Positions 53,216-61,075 of a stretch of DNA of 64,000 nt are shown in pieces. The notes beneath the pieces were generated by a model. The model did no database searches, had not been told where the DNA came from, and saw only the letters and a program-made list of their open reading frames with translations. The DNA comes from Streptomyces cavernae. GTDB taxonomy: Bacteria; Actinomycetota; Actinomycetes; Streptomycetales; Streptomycetaceae. A program made the translations under genes and the position numbers. The stretch's first letter is position 1. Each line of letters starts with the position of its first letter. The stretch covers positions 124,001 through 188,000 of the forward strand of contig NZ_RPDJ01000001.1 of assembly GCF_004023625.1 (NCBI RefSeq). The letters are read 5' to 3'.

Positions 53216-54055
53216 TCAATGATCAGTTCGATGAGGGGCCAGACCCAGCAGCGCGGGCAGGTCCGCGAAGGAGTCCAGGACGTGGTCCGGCTCTCCGGAC
53301 GCGTCGCGGTGTGTCTCCGGCAGGTACTTGCCCGTCCTGACGAGGACACCGGTGATACCGGCGCGCTGTGCCGCGAGCACGTCGGACTCGATGTCGTCGC
53401 CGACCATCAGCGCAGCGCCGGCCTCCACGTGCAGGCGGGCCAGCGCGGCCTCGAAGAACGCGGGCGCCGGTTTGCCGGTGATCTCGGCCTCCGCGCCGGC
53501 GGCCTGCTCCAGTCCGGTGAGGAAGGCGCCGGTGTCCAGTTGCAGCCCCGCGTCGGTGCGCCAGTAGAGATTGCGGTGCATGGCGACCAGCCGGGCCCCC
53601 TGCTGGAGGTGGCCGAAAGCGCGGTTGAGCGAGGCGTAGTCGAACTCGGGACCGGCACCGCCGACCACGACGACATCCGGGACCGTCCCGGTGTCGCCGG
53701 TGTCGTCGGTGTCGCCGGTGTCCACGAGGTCCACACCGGCGAGGTCCTCACGGATGTCGCCGCTGTTCAGCAGGGAGCAGCGGGCGCCGGGGCAGTGCTC
53801 GGCCAGATACGCGGCGGTGGCGGCGGGCGCGGTGAGGATGTCCTCGGCCCCCACGGGGAAGCCCGCCCCGGTCAGGGCGTCCGCGATCGAGGCGCGGGTG
53901 CGGGAGGTGGTGTTGGTGAGCAGGGCGACGCGCAGGCCGGACGCGCGTACCCGCCGCAACGCCTCCACCGCACCGGGCAGCGGCTTCCACGACACGGTGA
54001 GGACACCGTCGATGTCCATCAGGACCGCGCGCACCGACTCCGGCTCCCACTCCAT
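53216..54055 (-). CDS. HAD-IIA family phosphatase (LHPP/NagD type)
   Basis: A 279-residue HAD hydrolase. Motif I is VLMDIDGVLTVSWKPLPGA (DxDG), motif II TNTTSRTRA, motif III Lys in ITGKPAPAFFE and motif IV MVGDDIESDV. The C2A cap between motifs II and III puts it in the NagD/LHPP group, which dephosphorylates sugar or imidodiphosphate-type substrates. An acidic insertion DTGDTDDTGDTG (encoded near 53690-53725 by a GTCGCCGGT-type repeat) interrupts the cap. ATG 54055 is chosen. It is divergent from the DUF952 gene, 60 bp away. Confidence 0.87.
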   Translation of the reverse strand: MEWEPESVRAVLMDIDGVLTVSWKPLPGAVEALRRVRASGLRVALLTNTTSRTRASIADALTGAGFPVGAEDILTAPAATAAYLAEHCPGARCSLLNSGDIREDLAGVDLVDTGDTDDTGDTGTVPDVVVVGGAGPEFDYASLNRAFGHLQQGARLVAMHRNLYWRTDAGLQLDTGAFLTGLEQAAGAEAEITGKPAPAFFEAALARLHVEAGAALMVGDDIESDVLAAQRAGITGVLVRTGKYLPETHRDASGEPDHVLDSFADLPALLGLAPHRTDH

Positions 54056-54103
54056 GCCGGGACCGTACCCGCAGCCGGGGCGGAACACCTCGAAGGACAG
54101 CGG

Positions 54104-54118
54104 TATAAGTGGTCCATG
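54104..54118 (+). promoter_or_regulatory. Candidate leaderless promoter of the DUF952 gene
   Basis: A TATAAG hexamer (54104-54109) stands 6 nt before ATG 54116, so transcription would begin at or very near the start codon. A GGAACA at 54082 could be a weak -35. No ribosome-binding site is present, which fits a leaderless mRNA. Confidence 0.45.
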
Positions 54119-54493
54119 ATCTATCACGTGATCCCTCGCGAGACCTGGGACGCCCAGCCCGACCGGCCGTACGAACCCGCCTCCCTCGCCGAGGAGGGCT
54201 TCGTCCACTGCTCCGCCGACGAGCAGACCACGCTGGCAGTGGTGAACGCCTTCTACCGGGACGCACCAAGGCCACTGCTGGCGCTGATGGTCGACGAGGT
54301 CAGACTCACCGCCCGGCTCGCCTGGGAGGAAGCCATCCCCCCACCGCCACCCGGGGTCGCCGAGGGCACCTCGTTCCCGCATGTGTACGGTCCCGTCAAC
54401 CGCGACGCCGTCGTGGGGCTCCTTCAGGTCCAGTGGGACGACGAAGGACGGGCGACGGGGCTGACGCACGCGTCTCAGGGGCAACACCCCTAG
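54116..54493 (+). CDS. DUF952 family protein
   Basis: A 125-residue protein. The family pattern is clear: MIYHVIPRETWDAQPDRPYEPASLAEEGFVHCSADEQTTLAVVNAFY, then LLALMVDEVRL and SFPHVYGPVNRDAVVGLL. DUF952 proteins have a fold related to ADP-ribosyltransferase-like glutathione/tRNA-type domains; function is unknown. Its stop codon TAG uses the TA target and first G of the adjoining MITE, so the native C-terminus may have been shortened or altered by insertion. Confidence 0.83.
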   Translation: MIYHVIPRETWDAQPDRPYEPASLAEEGFVHCSADEQTTLAVVNAFYRDAPRPLLALMVDEVRLTARLAWEEAIPPPPPGVAEGTSFPHVYGPVNRDAVVGLLQVQWDDEGRATGLTHASQGQHP

Positions 54494-54729
54494 GGCCTGT
54501 CTGGGGTTGTGATCTGTGCTCGCGGGGCGTGGCACGCACTCCCCCAAGTTCTCGGCTTCGCTCGAACAGGGGGGACCCCCATGCCGCGTTGCCGGAACGC
54601 CCTGGTAGCTCCTCCTCTACTCTCGGCTTCGCTCGAGCGGGGGCACCCCCACCGAGGGCGTTCCGGCGCCTTGCGATCGCACGCACCACGCCCCGCTCCC
54701 TGATCCAGATGACAACCCCAGACAGGCCC
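54493..54729. mobile_element. MITE family B (237 bp) between convergent genes
   Basis: Terminal inverted repeats GGGCCTGTCTGGGGTTGT are perfect and flanked by TA on both sides (54491-54492, 54730-54731). The inside contains two copies of a TCTCGGCTTCGCTCGA-type hairpin and the arms GGAACGCC/GGCGTTCC. The core shares several blocks with MITE family A (CTCCCCCAAG.TCTCGG, CCCCCAT.GCCGCGTTGCC, GGCGCCTTGCGAT), although the ends and target differ. It has no coding capacity. Foldback structure may also end transcription of both convergent genes. Confidence 0.85.
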
Positions 54730-55523
54730 TAGCCGCTCCAGCTCTCGTACGGGTCCTTCGGCGCCGGTATCGGTTCGGTGCTGATGACGTCGATGAACGG
54801 GATGCGGCCGCCGTTCACCGGGTCCTTCGTCTGCTTGCTGGTGTAGGTGCCGGTGACCTCGAGCCAGCTGTCGGGTTCCAGGACGGGCGGGAGCTGCCCG
54901 GTCAGACCGATCTTCACGGGCTGGGCGTCGGCGGCGCAGCAGCTGAGTTCCATCCGGACCAGGTACGGCGTGCCGCCGCGGTCCAGCGCGAGGAAGCCGG
55001 TGATCTTGATCCTTCGGTCGCCCAGGGTGCGCCCGTGGTCGTAGGCCGCTCGGCCCGCGTAGTCGACGGCGCTCAGGGGGAGGGGGTCACCGGCGGGAAG
55101 CGCCCGGAAACCCCAGGGGCGTTGCAGGGCCGTTCCGGCGTGCATGGCGCTGTACGAGCCGAGGGCCGGCGGCGCCACCAGGATGAGCGCGAACAGGGGC
55201 AGGACGAGGAGCCAGGAGATACGGGGCTCGCGATGTCCGTGCCCTTGCCCGTCCCCGTCCTCTTGTTCGTCTTGTTCGTGCTCGTCCCCGATCCCTTGCT
55301 CGTCGCGTTGCCCGGGCCGGGCCGTCGCCGTGCGGGCCGCACGGGCCTGCCGCACCTCGTACCAGACCGTGGCGACCGCGGCGGCGATCAGGACGACCCC
55401 GGCCACCAGCAGCAACGGCCGCAACCCCGACTTGACGTACCGCAGGTACAGGTCGGTGGAGCCGGCGTGCAGCATCCCCCCGCCGGTCAGGAACAGCACC
55501 GCCGCCTGCGCCTGCCGGTTCAC
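54729..55523 (-). CDS. TIGR03943 family membrane protein
   Basis: A 264-residue protein with two N-terminal and one central hydrophobic segments (AAVLFLTGGGMLHAGSTDLYL, LRPLLLVAGVVLIAAAVATVWY, SWLLVLPLFALILVAPPALG). A His/Glu/Asp/Gln-rich loop (DEQGIGDEHEQDEQEDGDGQGHGHRE) between them could bind metal. The C-terminal extracellular domain (ALDRGGTPYLVRMELSCCAADAQPVKIGL, then DVISTEPI) is the family hallmark. TIGR03943 proteins pair with YraQ-type permeases; metal transport or homeostasis is suspected. GTG 55523 overlaps the permease stop (GTGA). The stop TAG is completed by the MITE. Confidence 0.85.
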   Translation of the reverse strand: MNRQAQAAVLFLTGGGMLHAGSTDLYLRYVKSGLRPLLLVAGVVLIAAAVATVWYEVRQARAARTATARPGQRDEQGIGDEHEQDEQEDGDGQGHGHREPRISWLLVLPLFALILVAPPALGSYSAMHAGTALQRPWGFRALPAGDPLPLSAVDYAGRAAYDHGRTLGDRRIKITGFLALDRGGTPYLVRMELSCCAADAQPVKIGLTGQLPPVLEPDSWLEVTGTYTSKQTKDPVNGGRIPFIDVISTEPIPAPKDPYESWSG

Positions 55524-56539
55524 AGGAGCACCGCCCCGACGAGGGCCGACACGGCGACGGCCAGGACGAAGGTGGCGGGCGCGAACCGCAGCGCGAACCC
55601 GCGCCCGAACGTGCCCGCCTGCATGGCGAAGAGTTTGAGATCGATCATGGGCCCCACGACCAGGAAGGCCAGCCGGGCGGTCAGCGAGAACTGGGTCAGG
55701 GACGACGCCACGAACGCGTCGGCCTCGGAGCAGATCGACAACAGCACCGCGAGGAGCGACAGGGCCAGGATCGCCACCACGGGATGGTCGGCGGCGGTGT
55801 GCAGCCAGCTCGCCGGAACCACCGCCTTGAGCGTGGCCGCGGCCATCGCGCCGACCACGAGGAAGCCCCCCGCGTGCATCACGTCGTGCCGTACGGACGA
55901 CCAGAACGCCGCCCCCTTGCCGAGTCCGTCCGGCGTCGGACGGGCCGGTGGGCGCAGCCAGTCCGTACGGCCGAGCCGCAGCCAGAGCCAGCCCATGGCG
56001 CACGCCACCACAAGACTCGCCACGAACCGGGCGAGCACCATCTCCGGGTTGCGGGGAAACGCGACGGCGGTGGCGGTCAGCACGATCGGATTGATCGCCG
56101 GGGCCGACAGCAGGAACGCCAGCGCCGCCGCGGGCGTCACACCGCGGCGCACCAGCGCCCCGGCCACCGGAACGGAGGCGCACTCACAGCCGGGCAGTAC
56201 CGCCCCGGCCATCCCGGCGACCGGCACCGCGAGAGACGGCCTGCCGGGCAGCGCGCGGGCGAAGAACGACGGCGGGACGAACACCGCGATCACCGCCGAC
56301 AGCAGCACACCCAGCACCAGGAACGGCAGCGCCTGCAGAACCACCGCGACGAACACGGTCATCCAGCTCTGCATCACCGGCGCGGACAGCGCCCGCCGGA
56401 TCGGCCCCTGCACCGTGAGCACCAGCACCAGGAGAATGGTCAGGACGAGGGGCGAGTTGAACGTCCAGCCCTGAGCACCCCGCCCGGCGGTGTCCGCGTC
56501 GCGGTCGGCCCGGGGCGGCGCCGTCTTGGTCGTGGTCAC
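55520..56539 (-). CDS. YraQ/UPF0718-type permease
   Basis: A 339-residue permease of the DUF318/UPF0718 family with about eight to ten membrane segments. A conserved cysteine-containing motif lies in AGAVLPGCECASVPVAGALVRRG, followed by AFLLSAPAINPIVLTATAVAF; the second half repeats a similar unit around LLSICSEADAFVASSLTQF. Members are thought to move metal or metalloid ions or organic ligands. It is first of two coupled genes with the TIGR03943 protein. I searched by eye for a Zur-type box upstream and saw none. Confidence 0.87.
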   Translation of the reverse strand: MTTTKTAPPRADRDADTAGRGAQGWTFNSPLVLTILLVLVLTVQGPIRRALSAPVMQSWMTVFVAVVLQALPFLVLGVLLSAVIAVFVPPSFFARALPGRPSLAVPVAGMAGAVLPGCECASVPVAGALVRRGVTPAAALAFLLSAPAINPIVLTATAVAFPRNPEMVLARFVASLVVACAMGWLWLRLGRTDWLRPPARPTPDGLGKGAAFWSSVRHDVMHAGGFLVVGAMAAATLKAVVPASWLHTAADHPVVAILALSLLAVLLSICSEADAFVASSLTQFSLTARLAFLVVGPMIDLKLFAMQAGTFGRGFALRFAPATFVLAVAVSALVGAVLL

Positions 56540-56771
56540 GGGTGAGGTACCTCCGGTAGGGAAGGGCTCGGTGGGCTGTCCCCCTCCACCTTCAGTACGC
56601 CGGTTCGGGCACAGCTTCTCATCCCGGTTCCAACACCCGTACGCAGGGCCGAGGATGACCGCTGCCCACGGAACACCCGCACGCCGGCGAACCCGGGCCC
56701 AAGAGCCCCGAGCCGGGACTCCCCGTTCCCGGGAGCTACCTCAGGAGCCTTCTCAGGAACTCCGCGTCACG

Positions 56772-58682
56772 TCACCTCACCCGGCGGAACACGTCGTCCT
56801 CGTCCCACGTCGGCTCGGCGCCCGCAGCGTGCCGCCCGCTCCCGCGCCTGGCCGTCGCGTACATGGCCTCTATCTCGGCCGCGTAGTACTCCGTGATGGC
56901 GTCCCGGCGCAGCTTCATCGACGGCGTGATCATCCCGTTGGACACCTCGAAGAGGTCCGGCAGGATCCGGAACACCCGGATCGACTCGGAGCGCGACACG
57001 GTGCTGTTGGCCGCGGCGACCGCGCGCGCCACCTCCTGGCGCAGCGCGTTCTCCTCGCGCTCCCCGCGCAGCTTCTCGTCGCCCTGCGCGGCCAGCATCC
57101 CCCGCCAGTGCGCCACGAACTCCGGGTCGAGGGTGATCAGCGCCCCCACGCACGGCCGGTTGTCCCCGACGACCACCGCCTGGTGGATCAGGGGATGCAC
57201 CCGCAGGCGCTCCTCGAGGCCGGCCGGAGCCACACTCTTGCCACCGCTGGTGACGATGATGTCCTTCTTGCGTCCGGTGATCGACAGATAGCCCTCGGAG
57301 TCGAGCCGGCCGATGTCCCCGGTGGCGAGCCAGCCGCCGCGCAGGACTGCCCGGGTGCCCTGTTCGTCGTTGATGTATCCCTGGAACACGGACGGGCCCC
57401 GGACCAGGATCTCGCCGTCCTCCGCCACCTGGATCTCGGTGCCGGGCAGGGCGCGTCCCACGGTGCCGAACTTGGCGCGTCCCACGGGCTGCGCCGTGAT
57501 GCCGCCGCTCGTCTCCGTCAGGCCGTATCCGTCGTGGACGAGGATCCCGATACCCGAGTAGAACAGGGCGAGTCGGCGGTTGAGGGGCGAGCCGCCGGAG
57601 ACCGCCCCGCAGACCCTTCCGCCCAGCGACGCGCGCAGCTTGCGGTACACGGTCCGCTCGTAGAAGGCGTGTTGCAGCCTCAGGTCGAGTCCGGGGCCCT
57701 TGCCGAGGCCCAGCCGCTGCCGTTCTACGGCCTCGGCGTAGTCCTGCGCGACCCGCACGGCCCGGTCGAAGAGGGCGCCGCGGCCGGTGCGCTGGGCCGT
57801 CCTCAGGAAGTTCTTGTAGATCTTCTCGAAGATGAACGGGACGCCGTACAGGAACGTCGGGCGGAACGACAGGAGGGCCGCGGCGAGGGACTCCTCGCGC
57901 AGATCGGGTTCGTGCGCCATCAGGATGCCGCCGCGCTGGCACATGCACTGCAGCATCAGGCCGTAGACGTGAGAGAAGGGCAGGAACACGAGGATGCTCG
58001 GCTGTTCCCCCGGCGGGGCCGCGGTGTGACCCCAGCCCTTCAGCAGGGTGTCGCAGGGCGTCGCCATACTGCGATGGCTCAGGGCGCAGCCCTTGGGGTG
58101 GCCGGTGGTGCCCGAGGTGTAGGCCACGACGGCGGTGGATTCGGGCAGGACGATCCGGCGCATCGACTCGACGGTCTCCAGCGGCACCGACCGGCCCAGC
58201 TCCACCAGGTGCGCCAACGCGTCGGCATCGAGCTGCCAGACGTGACGCAGGTGGGGGAGGGTGTTGCACACCTGGCCGACCGTCATGACGCCCTGCTCGT
58301 CCTCCACGATCACGGCCACGCACGCCGCGTCCCGCAGGATCCACGCGACCTGCTCGTGCGACGACGTCGGGTAGATCGGCACGATCTCGGCGCCGACCAG
58401 CCAGAGCGCATAACTGAGCACCGTCCACTCGTAGCGGGTGCGCGCCATGATGGCCACGCGGTGGCCCGGTGAGATCCCGGACGCGATCAGCCCCCGAGCC
58501 AGGCCGACGACCTCGTCCCGGAGTTCGGCCGCGGTCACATGGGTCCAGGCGGTGCCGTCCGGGCCGGTGCGGCGTGCGACCTGGGGCAGGTCGGGGGTCA
58601 GGCCCGCCCTCTCGAAGAGGCTGTCCGCGAGCCCTCCGGTCTTGACCGGGGCGGCCGGTGGAGCAGTCCCGAAGTTGTGCAT
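56772..58682 (-). CDS. Long-chain acyl-CoA synthetase (AMP-binding)
   Basis: A 636-residue adenylating enzyme. Core motifs: P-loop VVAYTSGTTGHPKGCALSH, FLPFSHVYGLMLQCM, YGLTETSGGITAQP, then GWLATGDIGRLDSEGYLSITGRKKDIIVTSGGKSVAPAGLEE with the hinge and the C-terminal lysine region. Length and the RKKDIIVTSGGKSV pattern place it with FadD15-like long-chain fatty acid ligases. ATG 58682 has GGGAG 7 nt upstream. It is divergent from the two-component system. Confidence 0.92.
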   Translation of the reverse strand: MHNFGTAPPAAPVKTGGLADSLFERAGLTPDLPQVARRTGPDGTAWTHVTAAELRDEVVGLARGLIASGISPGHRVAIMARTRYEWTVLSYALWLVGAEIVPIYPTSSHEQVAWILRDAACVAVIVEDEQGVMTVGQVCNTLPHLRHVWQLDADALAHLVELGRSVPLETVESMRRIVLPESTAVVAYTSGTTGHPKGCALSHRSMATPCDTLLKGWGHTAAPPGEQPSILVFLPFSHVYGLMLQCMCQRGGILMAHEPDLREESLAAALLSFRPTFLYGVPFIFEKIYKNFLRTAQRTGRGALFDRAVRVAQDYAEAVERQRLGLGKGPGLDLRLQHAFYERTVYRKLRASLGGRVCGAVSGGSPLNRRLALFYSGIGILVHDGYGLTETSGGITAQPVGRAKFGTVGRALPGTEIQVAEDGEILVRGPSVFQGYINDEQGTRAVLRGGWLATGDIGRLDSEGYLSITGRKKDIIVTSGGKSVAPAGLEERLRVHPLIHQAVVVGDNRPCVGALITLDPEFVAHWRGMLAAQGDEKLRGEREENALRQEVARAVAAANSTVSRSESIRVFRILPDLFEVSNGMITPSMKLRRDAITEYYAAEIEAMYATARRGSGRHAAGAEPTWDEDDVFRRVR

Positions 58683-58992
58683 GCGCCGCTCCCGCACTCT
58701 CCCCTTGGGCGTTCGCCGACGGCAACCGGAACCGGTCGCCACTGGAATCGACGGTGGTCGAATCTAGTCCACCCGGCGGCACCACCGTGCCCTCATCCGG
58801 CAACTGAGCATGTACGGGCGGCCTGAATTGCCCAGGCGAACGGAGTCCGCCGGAACCGGCCCGGCGGGTGAGACGGTCGCCGGTGTGGTCCGCATGGGTG
58901 CCATGGGCGGGCACTTCTGCTTCGATAACGGTCACCGACAGTGTGTGATCGCTCCGACACGGCCCGGAACCGGGGGAGTTGGGGGAGTAGCC
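58683..58992. promoter_or_regulatory. 310-bp divergent region between acyl-CoA ligase and histidine kinase
   Basis: The gap should hold both promoters. I see no convincing promoter boxes or palindromes. A frame open from 58810 could extend the kinase upstream, but the start with GGGGGAG at 58993 is better supported. Confidence 0.35.
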
Positions 58993-60222
58993 ATGGTGGC
59001 GAACGCGACGGGGGAGAGCGGGAGCGACAGCGTGTCCCGTGGTGTGCCCTCCTTGTGGGGCGGGCGCCCGGCCCCCCTTCCGGCTGCGCTCGAGAATGTC
59101 CTGAAAGCATCCGTCGCGCGCGCCGCGCGCATGCCGGATCTCGTGGTGGACCTCGCGCCGGCCGTCATCGTGCTCGTCGCCATGCTGGTGATGCGCGGGA
59201 CGGCGGTGCCGGAAACGGGCCGGGACGCTCTGACCGTGCCCGAGTTGTCGGGTTCCCTAGGGCTGGAGGTGGTGATCGCCGGCAGCCTGGCCCTTCGCCG
59301 CCGCACCCCCGTGGCGGCCTATGCGGCCGGGACGGCCGGGCTGGCCGTCGAGGCACTGTGGCTCGGTCCGGGACCGCTCTCCCCGTTCGCCAATCTCATC
59401 GGCCTGTACGGGCTGGGGCTGCACGCCGGCCGCCGCCGGGCCCCACTGGGCGTCGTCGTCGCACCGCTCGGAGTGTGGGCGTACTTCGCGGGCAAGGGAC
59501 AGGCCACCACCACCGCGCCGATGGCCGTGCTGTGCGTCTGGCTGCTGGTCTGGGCCGCCGGGTACGGGTCCGCGCGCAGGCGGGAAGAACTGGCCGCGCA
59601 CCGCCGCATGGCGCGCCGTGAGGCGGCCGCCGGCGAGCGGCTGCGCATCGCGCGCGAACTGCACGACGTGATGGGCCACACGGTCAACGCCATGCTCGTC
59701 CAGGCCGGCGCCGGCCGGATGGTGCTCGACAGCGACCCGGAACGGGCCCGTGAACTTATGATCAGTGTGGAGGACACCGGACGCACCGCGCTGGCCGAAC
59801 TCGACCGGCTGCTCGGGGTCCTGAGGGACGGATCCGGGGAGCCGCCGGGCCTGGCCGACATCGGCCGACTGGCGCGGACCATGACCGACGCGGGCATGAC
59901 CGTGCGCCTGCGCGTCGCGGCGGAACCCGGATCGCTGCCGCTCGGTGTCGAACTGTCCGCCTACCGGATCGCGCAGGAGGCCCTGACGAACGCCCTCCGG
60001 CACGGCCGTGCGGCAGCGGCGGAGGTCGTCATGGAAAGGAGGCACGGCCGGCTGGTGGTCGCCGTGACCGACACCGGACGTGGGCCGGCGCCCGGTTACC
60101 GGGCCGGCCGCGGCCTGCTGGGCGTGAGCGAGCGGGTGGCCGCGTTCGGCGGGTCCGCCGACCACGGCCCGGGCCCGGACGGCAGGGGCTTCACGCTCCA
60201 CGCGGAACTGCCGCTGCCATGA
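58993..60222 (+). CDS. NarL-type sensor histidine kinase
   Basis: A 409-residue membrane sensor. Four to six hydrophobic segments occupy about residues 50-190 with short loops (DLAPAVIVLVAMLVMRG; LEVVIAGSLAL; LIGLYGLGLHAGRRRAPLGVVVAPLGVWAYF; APMAVLCVWLLVWAAGYG). The HisKA_3 box is RIARELHDVMGHTVNAMLVQAG with phospho-accepting His224. The ATPase domain has AYRIAQEALTNALRHG (N-box) and VAVTDTGRGPAPG (G1). ATG 58993 has GGGGGAG upstream. It overlaps the response regulator by ATGA. The signal is unknown. Confidence 0.93.
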   Translation: MVANATGESGSDSVSRGVPSLWGGRPAPLPAALENVLKASVARAARMPDLVVDLAPAVIVLVAMLVMRGTAVPETGRDALTVPELSGSLGLEVVIAGSLALRRRTPVAAYAAGTAGLAVEALWLGPGPLSPFANLIGLYGLGLHAGRRRAPLGVVVAPLGVWAYFAGKGQATTTAPMAVLCVWLLVWAAGYGSARRREELAAHRRMARREAAAGERLRIARELHDVMGHTVNAMLVQAGAGRMVLDSDPERARELMISVEDTGRTALAELDRLLGVLRDGSGEPPGLADIGRLARTMTDAGMTVRLRVAAEPGSLPLGVELSAYRIAQEALTNALRHGRAAAAEVVMERRHGRLVVAVTDTGRGPAPGYRAGRGLLGVSERVAAFGGSADHGPGPDGRGFTLHAELPLP

Positions 60223-60929
60223 CCGAGCCCACTACTCCGACGCCCCCGCCCCCCGTGGATGGCGGGGCACCGCCGTCCGTACGCGTCCTCCTCGCCGATG
60301 ACGACGCCCTGCTGCGCACGGGCGTACGCGTCGTCCTCGACAGCGCTCCCGGCATCGAGGTGGCCGGCGAGGCCGCGGACGGTGTCCGGACGGTCGAGCT
60401 GTGCCGGGCGCTGGAGCCCGACCTCGTCCTGATGGACGTGCGCATGCCTGGCATCGACGGCATCGAGGCGACCACCCGGATCGTGGCCGGCGGCCTGAGC
60501 ACACGCGTCCTGGTCCTCACCACCTTCCCGCAGGACGACTACGTGTGGCGGGCGTTGCGCGCCGGCGCCGGCGGCTTCCTGCTCAAGCGCGCCTCGCCGG
60601 AGCGGCTGTTGGACGCCGTCCGCACCGTCGCAGGCGGCGACACCCTGCTCGACCCGTCGGTCACCGGTTCGCTGGTGGACCACTTCGTACGGGGCGGGCG
60701 GCCTCGGGGCGAGGAGAGCGGGGAACCTGCCTGGCTGGCCCGGCTGACCCTCCGTGAACTGGAGGTACTGCGGTGGATGGCCGAGGGACTGTCCAACGAG
60801 GAGATCGCCGCACTCCTCGGCATCGCCGAGTCGACCACCAAGACGCATGTGAAGCGGATCCTGCAGAAGACGGGCGCCCGCGACCGGGCGCAGGCCGTTG
60901 TCCTCGCGTACCGCTGCGGACTGGTGTGA
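60219..60929 (+). CDS. NarL/LuxR-type response regulator
   Basis: A 236-residue DNA-binding response regulator. The receiver domain begins VRVLLADDDALLRTGVRVVLD after a Pro-rich leader of ~20 residues; the phospho-acceptor is Asp73 in LVLMDVRMPG, with Thr and Lys in LVLTTFPQDDY and FLLKRASPE. The LuxR-type HTH is LTLRELEVLRWMAEGLSNEEIAALLGIAESTTKTHVKRILQKTGARDRAQAV. ATG 60219 overlaps the kinase stop codon. A hairpin follows. Confidence 0.95.
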   Translation: MTEPTTPTPPPPVDGGAPPSVRVLLADDDALLRTGVRVVLDSAPGIEVAGEAADGVRTVELCRALEPDLVLMDVRMPGIDGIEATTRIVAGGLSTRVLVLTTFPQDDYVWRALRAGAGGFLLKRASPERLLDAVRTVAGGDTLLDPSVTGSLVDHFVRGGRPRGEESGEPAWLARLTLRELEVLRWMAEGLSNEEIAALLGIAESTTKTHVKRILQKTGARDRAQAVVLAYRCGLV

Positions 60930-60962
60930 CGGGTGCTCGCTGACGGTGGCGGTAGCCACGGC

Positions 60963-60984
60963 GCGTACCCCAGCGGGGGTACGC
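60963..60984. terminator. Hairpin after the two-component operon
   Basis: GCGTACCCC (60963-60971) pairs with GGGGTACGC (60976-60984) across a 4-nt loop, 34 nt after the response-regulator stop. Probable terminator. Confidence 0.65.
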
Positions 60985-61075
60985 GGACCCACCCCGCCGG
61001 AGGGACGTACCGGGCGGCGTCCGCTCGTAGTCTCGGCCGACGGTCCTTGAGGACGGGAACGGGGGTGGCGGCCGG

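Noticed and set aside
55520..56650. Zur control of the YraQ/TIGR03943 pair
   Set aside because: I saw no sequence resembling the usual AT-rich palindromic Zur box upstream of 56539.
59078..59100. A further MITE core (CCTTCCGGCTGCGCTCGAG) at the start of the histidine kinase gene
   Set aside because: Only about 15-20 bases resemble the hairpin motif, without ends or arms, and they lie in a plausible coding frame.
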